Shown: piece after piece, positions 58,301 to 64,000 of the stretch
How the letters are laid out: the number at the start of each line of letters is the position of its first letter
How positions within the stretch are numbered: the stretch's first letter is position 1
DNA from: Romanomermis culicivorax
Taxonomy: Eukaryota > Nematoda > Enoplea > Mermithida > Mermithidae
Assembly: GCA_963922205.1 (NCBI GenBank)
Contig: CAWUHX010000005.1
Location: 558,001 to 622,000 of the forward strand
Direction of reading: 5' to 3'
Length of the DNA: 64,000 bases
The notes under the pieces: generated by a model
Databases searched by the model: none
What the model was told of the DNA's origin: nothing
Seen by the model: the letters and a program-made list of their open reading frames with translations, nothing else
Program-made: the position numbers and the translations under genes

Positions 58301-59531
58301 TCTTAGGTCACTAAAACCCTACAGTGATCAGAATGATTTTAATGGCTACCACCGGTTGGATAACATCCTTCAGAAGTGGACAGGCCAGTCCAACAAGATT
58401 GTTGTCCCTCGATCAATGGTTACTACCATTATTGAGGCTTGTCACAATGACATTCTTGCTGGACACTTTGGTGCAAAACGTACCGCGAGGCTTATAGCCC
58501 GCTGGTACCACTGGCCTCCCCTCAGTACGGACGTCAAATCCTTTTGTCAGCGGTGTGATCTTTGCCAACGGAATAAACCGGCAAGAGGAAAGACCTGTGC
58601 AACTCTGAAACCGATCTCCATAATGAGTCCGTTTCACGGTGTTGGTGTCGACTGTATGGGACCAATGACCATAAGTGAAAGTGGAAACCGATTTATTGTA
58701 GTCTTTATAGACTACTTTACTAAATGGGTCGAAGCTTTCGCTACTCCGGACATTACTGCGCAAACCATAGCTCGACTCTTTGTTACACAAATTGTCTGCA
58801 GACATGGGGCCCCGCAGATTCTTCAGTCTGATTGTGGTACTGATTTCACGTCCAAACTGATGACTGAAATCACTGCCATTTGTTCAACTAAGAAAATCCA
58901 CTCCACCGCTTATCATCCCATGATAAACGGAGAAGTGGAAAGAGCTAATCAAACGCTAGCTACACTGTTACGTATGTATGTCCACCAAGGTCATACTGAT
59001 TGGGATGAACACCTGCCGTACTCTGTGTTCACTGTCAACATTTGCATGAATGAGTCCACAGGGTATTCACCCTTTGAGCTCACTTATGATATGGAAGTCA
59101 AACGGCATTTTACAAATGCCTTGACTTTGATCCAGAGCAGGATTGAGAGATCGCAGGCAGCTTATGCTAGGTCCTACGACCGCATGGAACGAGATGTCTC
59201 TTACAAAGTTGGGGATCAGGTGCTCAAACTGCACACCACCGGAAAACGTGGTCTAACGCCCAAATTACTGCCCATTTATGATGGCCCCTACTTTGTCATG
59301 AATGTGACCTACCCCAATGTCACCATTCGACTTGAGACTGACCAAGAAGATACTGTACATGTCAACCAGCTTAGACGCTACGTGTCACCTGCTCAGCCTA
59401 GACAAGAAGAGGAGATACCTTCCACTTCACAGGTCATCGAGATGGCACCTTTGTTGATTCCCTCAACAAACAGAGATTTTACACAAGATCTCATTGACCC
59501 ACATCTTGATGCAGAGGTCTCCGACCCATAA
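55341..59531 (+). CDS. pol: pol polyprotein: second protease, reverse transcriptase, RNase H, integrase
   Basis: One open frame of 1396 codons, in frame with the upstream env-protease frame and entered after a TGA; no initiator ATG near the start, so readthrough or splicing is implied. Residues 30-80 form an Arg/Ser-rich tract. Protease: ALIDTGAVFLLLD (DTG at 224-226) and ELVLGTNFL (about 290). Reverse transcriptase: TLDQADAYWSIP (D583), FGLCNAPGTFQ and YLDD (645-648). RNase H: TDAS (D794) and YTITELETLA (E834), but the usual TDH is TNH (N861). Integrase: H1035, H1042, C1072 and C1075 zinc site, D1104, D1164 and E1200 catalytic triad, and a GPY/F module (YDGPYFVMNV). The linker 935-980 has GEQH/GAQH/DAQH repeats. 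Intact apart from the RNase H change; a member of Ty3/gypsy. Confidence 0.93.
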   Translation: MNAVELPLLLTTAEIDQVDPWWENTRSLSRTSYQSGSRSRSRTSSISRPPSRASSVASSRGSTRGSQTSSRRASGHFMARSGSNCPRPPPGNPPVTLEKGRFREPSDSDAPASPVLEVPSLSDAEVESLGATQSSGERSDHVLTVQVHPTPKTNLETSVGYALVGLLRRTGLPIPKRTNAPESSFDDSVPDPGHVVSAFYPTEMRTPHIKVLLNNWVEAKALIDTGAVFLLLDHKLTVQLPDLTLTETRARPIAANGSPILLLGAAYVTVTVADVSEWVQVQIQENCSAELVLGTNFLRRFNCVSLNWEKSFLQFKELRVPCEGLIHNPPSARGALPLQELIVLEPRSLTQFTAPVPALYATVPEVAFFPKPLLGQQCSVYFAGTVSTVTNGRIPLQVVNLSTHSVVLYPHTTIGHVQMHSDSPQGSAVKSDTTLDRKWVEANAVISSDISSQDKAVLLDLLVAFTDLYAIDEKDTGSTDLVHHEISTGDARPVRRFPYCTAPKEKDLIIQEVKALQEKGIIRPSTSPWATNIVLVRKKNGSHRMCVDFGGLNKVTKKDVYPLPRIDDILDTLKGMKYFTTLDQADAYWSIPIAEADKEKTVFNTPIGLYEFNYLPFGLCNAPGTFQRLMDLLLTGLQWRTALTYLDDILVFGNSHTQMLERLMDVFTRLRQGGMKLRLSKCKFSHSEVEYLGYRISQKGLEPDKVKLAAVQDLPIPQNAKDIKSFLGLVSYYRRFIPGCARLSEPLTKLLRKEVTFQWSKPQQAALNELSRLFLNPPVLRHADFTKSFILQTDASISGIGAVLSQLDENGYDHPVAYPSRWLTAAEKNYTITELETLAVVHLVKHFRPYLFQHEVVVQTNHTAVKAVLEKPNPSSRIARWGLTLAEFKLTIQPRKGPSNGNADALSRLPDPNSLARESIDDIPLYRPEGEVMMISDGEQHPANSSQRTTNGAQHLARSESYAEISQDAQHHDLPATQFEDPELASILRSLKPYSDQNDFNGYHRLDNILQKWTGQSNKIVVPRSMVTTIIEACHNDILAGHFGAKRTARLIARWYHWPPLSTDVKSFCQRCDLCQRNKPARGKTCATLKPISIMSPFHGVGVDCMGPMTISESGNRFIVVFIDYFTKWVEAFATPDITAQTIARLFVTQIVCRHGAPQILQSDCGTDFTSKLMTEITAICSTKKIHSTAYHPMINGEVERANQTLATLLRMYVHQGHTDWDEHLPYSVFTVNICMNESTGYSPFELTYDMEVKRHFTNALTLIQSRIERSQAAYARSYDRMERDVSYKVGDQVLKLHTTGKRGLTPKLLPIYDGPYFVMNVTYPNVTIRLETDQEDTVHVNQLRRYVSPAQPRQEEEIPSTSQVIEMAPLLIPSTNRDFTQDLIDPHLDAEVSDP

Positions 59532-59993
59532 TCAAGTAGCTCTTCTCTTCTTTACTTATAGACGGGGTCGTCCTTTTTCGAAGGACTGCCGTGCCCCTCA
59601 CAGGATACCCACTCCTGTTCCATGCTGGAATAGCAGTGTAAAGAAGAAAATGAGCAGCGATCAATGCATCTAAACTAGGGTATTGCCCCACATTACAGGC
59701 GCATCCATGCGATAGCCCATACCTCGCCTCTAAAATTTTTCTTTTTAGTCTCGTTTCAGATTTCACAAATCAACCGACAATTGGCAACTTCACCGAAGGG
59801 ATCAAATGACGTCAGCAACTTCATGCATCTCCAATCGACGTCAGCAACTCCACGCAACATTGACACAATTTCACAAACCAGAAAGCACCGAAAAACCACT
59901 GGACCATCGACTGCTCGCGGTCACCATCAACTGAATGTTTGACCCCCACAGACGCGCACAAGGACGAGGACGCCCTTTTTCGAAGGACTGCCG
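59532..59993 (+). other. 3' untranslated region of the LTR element
   Basis: Two direct repeats of CCTTTTTCGAAGGACTGCCGTG lie at about 59572 and 59975, the second abutting the 3' LTR. GACGTCAGCAACTTCATGCAT and GACGTCAGCAACTCCACGC (59807-59856) repeat the motif that starts each hairpin unit of the leader. A clean polypurine tract is not evident; AAGGACGAGGACG (59960-59972) is the best candidate. Confidence 0.6.
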
Positions 59994-61395
59994 TGTCATG
60001 TGCCGACGGATTTCTTCGAATGTCACATGATTCACATAACAATTTTTCATTATGTTTTTGGTTATGTTTTGTGTTACAGTAATTTACATCAATTTTGCGT
60101 TTCATTTTTATACTTTTTACATGCAATTTATGTGTGTACTTTTTATGTTTATTTCTGTTGCTTTTGTGCACTTTTATTTCCGTTTCGGTTCATTATTTTT
60201 AATTGCACATGTAGACTACGGTATGTGCCCGCTAGTCAAGAATTTCCGTTAGAGATAAGCTCTCTGAGCTCATCGCTGTAATTGGAGCACAACGTGCACT
60301 TCTTATCAGTAAAAACTAGCGACGTTTCACAATGTGAAACGACTAGTTGGAAATTCTCACTAGTGACGTTCCTATGTTAAGCATGGAGAGTGAAAACTTG
60401 CCCCAATGCTTAACGTTGTGAACTAGAAAATGTCTATGTCATCATAGGCATCTTCTGCAATGATTTCCCCTGCAGAAGTTAGCTTGGGGGAGTGTTAACT
60501 CCGCCCAAGGCATACTGTAGTTTATGGAGCCCTTTAAAAGGGCATGTTTTGTCTTTTTGTCACTCATTATTGGACCTAACTGGTTTTTCATTTAGCCTTT
60601 GCATCCACGTTGGCCCTCGTCCGATTTTATTATATTTTGTATTGTCAACTGCGTTTTGCCGCACGTCAAATAAAAATTACATATTTTCGCCCCGGCCTAC
60701 ATATACACATCGCCACTACAGTAACCCGACAGTAGGAACCTGTCCCCGTCGCCATTAATCGTAGAACCCATTGCCCTCGCCGAGGAAACGTCCGTTACCG
60801 CCGCCTGCCGATCAGCAGCCGCCGAACCTCACGCCGAATCGCCCAGATTCCCGTTCCCGTACATGGCCGTCTGTAGGACCCCAGTTTGACCCCGAACCCA
60901 TCGCCCAGCGCCGAGTAATTTGAGAAGAGGTGTCGTAAGTCCCCCTGCCTAGCTCCGAACCCCCCTAAGCTAGTTTTCCCCCGGAAGGACCCTCAGTTAA
61001 GAAAGCCCTCAGACCCTTAAGGTCAGGGCCAATAAGGAGATTTAGGTCAACAATCGGGTCCCCTACAGTACGCCATTCTTCGAATGGCACCGTTCCCCAT
61101 TCTGGAGAATGAGGACTAGGGATTGGCACCCCCGACCCGGTGGCGTTGTCCATTATTCTGCAGCATTAACCCTAGGACAAGGCCAAGGTACACCATAGGG
61201 TTACCTGTGGTAGTACCAGCTGGGTTGGGTTCCCGAAATGAAGAACATTAATGGAGCCACCCCACGGGGTCACAGCATGTCACCTACAGTGTCATGACCA
61301 TATTTCCTATGGGATGTGGTACGGGTTTTCCCGTCAATGTGACTGATCACCCAATCTGTTTAATGTGACATGGCTCCACTTCGTTTAATGTGACA
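59994..61395 (+). repeat. 3' LTR (1402 bp)
   Basis: Starts TGTCATGTGCC and ends TTTAATGTGACA. Collinear with the 5' LTR except for an extra stretch at about 60422-60475 and a replaced stretch at about 60940-60960. TATA-like CCCTTTAAAAGGGC at about 60530; AAATAAAA at about 60667. Confidence 0.92.
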
Positions 61396-61399
61396 ATCT
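61396..61399. repeat. Target-site duplication ATCT, right
   Basis: Follows the 3' LTR directly and matches 45274-45277. Confidence 0.75.
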
Positions 61400-61539
61400 T
61401 TCAAAGTATATTATCAGAAATTTTTGAAAAAATCGAACCCCTAAATTCTGGTAAGTTTTTTACAGAAAATAATTAATTAGGACATTTTGTAACCATTTAT
61501 CGCCCAAAAAATCTAAATTTAGCATTCTCATCAAATTTT

Positions 61540-61830
61540 TTCAAATTACGACAGTCATAAGGACTTAAACACTTGGTCAATTTTTTGGCTGAAACTTTGT
61601 TTTTTGAACAAAAAAAAAATTTCAATTGTCTTGGTGCTTTGTGGTATAACATTGTTTATGGTTTTTCTAGAATAAATATTGCTTCTTTTAGAATTATTTT
61701 TCAGACATTACATTTTTGGACTTTTTCCCTCGAGAGAGTCTGTAGAATATAGAGGAATTGGTGAACCCCAGCCTCCAAAAAGTCAATTGACCCCCACCTT
61801 GGTGCTATATTACATGTAGTCTGCATCAAT
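61540..61830 (+). mobile_element. Decayed MITE, probably family A
   Basis: CAATTGTCTTGGTGCTTTGTGG followed by TATAACATTG parallels the 'TTTTCTGGGCGCTTTGCGTTATAAATAC' block of family A, and the right end CTTGGTGCTATATTACATGTAG resembles its TTACATGTA terminus. The left end is lost. Confidence 0.5.
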
Positions 61831-61839
61831 ATCATGTGC

Positions 61840-63159
61840 TGTGTTTGCCTTAAGCTGTTTTCAAACAACTCGAATACATTGTGTGCAGGCTTGATCTATA
61901 TTGTTGAGTGAAAAAGCTTATTTATTACTTGTAATTTATGAAGCATTTTCTCACATGGATAAACCAATTATTGCATTTCTTATTGAATCATCAATTAACT
62001 ATCTGTGCAGGTGTAAAATTCAATGTTTGAATAATCATTATCTCTTAGTTTTCATCTGTTTTCTTTGTCATAAGACAAACAAGATACTATTACATCGAAT
62101 CCGCATGTGTGCCACAGCTACAGAGTATTTGTTAATACATGCGCACAGCTGTTGATGTCCTCTTCTAATGTTAGGTGGAACAGTTGTCAGGATGGTATGA
62201 GAGTAAGACAGCCTCAAGAGTGAGGGCTAGCAGATGCAATGGGTGTCGCAGGCATTGGAATACTTTAGGTAGGAAACACTACTCAAAACCTTCACCTTGT
62301 ATGCTACAGAGCCTATCACATAGAGTGACTGCCCCTAGATGATGAGAGAGACATCAGCAATCCTAGTCCTGGAAAGGGCCTTGTGGAGAGCTGGAACCTT
62401 AGTCCTAATGGGAAGTCCCTAGGGAGAGAAACCTGATAGAGGACTGAAGGGGTAAATCGACAAAGGAGTAGGAGAGAGAAGGAGTTGAGGGCCAAGTCCA
62501 ATGTGTTGGCTTAGGAAGAAGACTTACCAAAAATATTCAAATTAATTATTTATAAAAATGTATAAAAAGACATTGACGTAAATGCCCTTCAAGGTTGATC
62601 CAGGCTCTGTAGTTTGGTGAAACTGAACTGAGTTTGGTGAAACAACTCAGTATTTATGCTAGCGGGAGTAGGAGTGTCAGTAGCTCCTGAGTATGGTAGG
62701 GGGCTGTGACTACAGTAATCGTTGATGCTTCTTGTAGGATTATACGGTTGGGGCTAAGGCCAAGAATAGCTGGCACTGGCCTTTCTTAGGCAAGATGAAG
62801 CCAGCATTGGTGCATTCCTGTTAGAGACACAGGAAAGAATCTCAGAAAGGATTCTGACTTTGTTTGCCAAAGTTGCTCCCTAAGTACAGAAATAGTTACA
62901 AAAAGATGCAAACATGAAAAGTGTGCAAATACAATATAGACAAGCATACAGTACGAAATTAAGGTATACTGTAAAATCACATGAGCGACTATCCATGGCA
63001 CTCTGTTACACAGGTAAAGCTGAGTATGGCTTGTGGAAACTGACCAACTGATTTTGTGATGTACTATTGAAGTCCAATATATGCAGCAGGGAATTTTAAG
63101 TGGTAAGGTCCTCAGACTCTTTATTGAGGGTGGTTTTGTGAGCAAAAGAAACTGAAAAA
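61840..63159. other. Non-coding interval, nothing recognised
   Basis: Several short ORFs (62316-62501 and 62786-63145 minus) without motifs. No splice-consistent exons. Confidence 0.4.
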
Positions 63160-63305
63160 AAATTCAAGAAGCATGTTTTTCATACAAAATATGCATACAA
63201 ATCATTGAACAAGCTGTCTTCAAAAAAACCAGGGAGAATGTGTTTGATGATTTTATTCCCCCCTGAGGGGTGTCCAGAGTCCCCTACCTCCTATGTGCAT
63301 GCATG
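63160..63305 (+). repeat. Dispersed repeat shared with 18170-18335
   Basis: TTTTTCATACAAAATATGC through AAGCTGTCTT to CCTATGTGCATGCATGG parallels the intron 3 segment of the Vms1/ANKZF1 gene. The remainder to 64000 shows nothing recognisable. Confidence 0.6.
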
Positions 63306-64000
63306 GTTTAACTACGTTGGAATGACTGTCACTATAATCTAGCAGCATATCACTTGGTAGATAAGTCAGAGCAGAGTGCCCAATTGGTCCAACTCAGTCA
63401 TTGGACCAGTTCACTGTAGCCATGTACAAAAGAAAATTTCAATTCTGTTTCTTCAAGTTTCTGCGCACATTCAACAATATCTAGTGATTAGTAAATATTT
63501 TTAGCATCATATTTAGATTTGTCAGCATTTTTTAGGAATTGATGAGATAGGGCAGAGCACCCCATGAGAGTTATGGGTCGTATGGGTAAATTAACAATGA
63601 AAAAAATCCTTATTTGAAATTTTTAACAAAAATGATAAATAGTGCTAAAATAGTAAACTGAAATGCAATAAAATTGATTGAATTCATGAAATTTATGCAA
63701 ATTTGTTGAAAAAACTATTTTTAAAATGGTCAATATGGTTGGTCAATTTCACTAATTGTCCATGCAGGATGTGGAGTGAAAAATCGCCTTTTAAATTTTG
63801 TTTACATTTATATTTCAGATAAGTTATTCAAGAATGAATAATTCTACATTATTTCCTTCCGACATGGATATGGCATCAAAATTTCAAATTAAAAGCCACA
63901 TTTGGAGTATTGTTGAATGGTTATTGGTATGCTCCACTAATTTATCTGCCTCAACTATATTGCTCCTGGTGCTTTTAACTTGGAAACCTTTGCATACCAG

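Larger units (their letters stand above)
45278..61395 (+). mobile_element. 16.1 kb Ty3/gypsy-class LTR retroelement with an envelope-like gene between gag and pol
   Basis: Both LTRs, TG...CA ends, target duplication, primer-binding site, gag, envelope-like glycoprotein, pol and integrase with a GPY/F module are present in one unit. Pol domain order (PR-RT-RH-IN) places it in Ty3/gypsy. Its size is about double that of a typical gypsy element, owing to the 3.8 kb leader and the glycoprotein. The LTRs differ by several indels and many substitutions, so the insertion is not recent. Gag and the glycoprotein frame carry stop codons; pol is open. Probably no longer autonomous, unless the stops are read through. 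Confidence 0.92.

Noticed and set aside
62316..62501. Possible protein-coding remnant on the minus strand
   Set aside because: Leucine/serine-rich short ORF with no motif and no neighbouring exon.

Overview
The window looks like nuclear DNA of an invertebrate, most likely a nematode. Genes are split by GT-AG introns with TTTCAG/TTTTAG-type acceptors, and non-coding DNA is packed with CTACAGTA-type and other tandem repeats. The only two conserved host genes, a Vms1/ANKZF1 homologue and an isopentenyl-diphosphate isomerase (IDI), sit next to each other on the same strand. From memory the C. elegans homologues vms-1 and idi-1 are also neighbours, which should be checked. Short TTAGGC-like repeats fit a nematode but are weak evidence. 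I cannot name the species.

Layout. 1-389: first visible exon of IDI (minus strand), with a 1.6 kb array of TGACGTCA palindromes just upstream. 2.1-5.3 kb: AT-rich DNA with foldback elements. 5361-19262: a complete ten-exon Vms1/ANKZF1 gene (minus strand, 649 codons). All exon phases join, and each large intron is filled by a different tandem repeat. 19.4-26.7 kb: a dense block of small inverted-repeat elements and a 1.25 kb direct duplication. 27-37 kb: two convergent paralogous genes for a signal-peptide-bearing protein of unrecognised family (29642-31661 plus, frameshifted; 36520-34579 minus, intact), with a dead Penelope-like GIY-YIG fragment between them. 37.5-39.3 kb: a 1.5 kb polypurine tract and possible exons. 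41-44 kb: a TIR element and a decayed Tc1/mariner copy.

45278-61395 is one very large (16.1 kb) Ty3/gypsy-class LTR retroelement with two LTRs of about 1.4 kb, TGTCAC...GTGACA ends and a 4-bp ATCT target duplication. Its order is LTR - 3.8 kb leader - gag - envelope-like glycoprotein fused to a retropepsin-like domain - pol (second protease, RT, RNase H, integrase) - LTR. An envelope-like gene between gag and pol, and two protease domains, is not the usual order. The leader also carries a 66-nt-period array of about 11-13 units, several of which form hairpins with compensatory base changes. Gag and the envelope frame contain in-frame stops; pol is open throughout. These are the most unusual features here.

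The last 2.6 kb (61.4-64 kb) hold no gene I can support. All exon calls and similarities come from reading the sequence by eye; no search was run.
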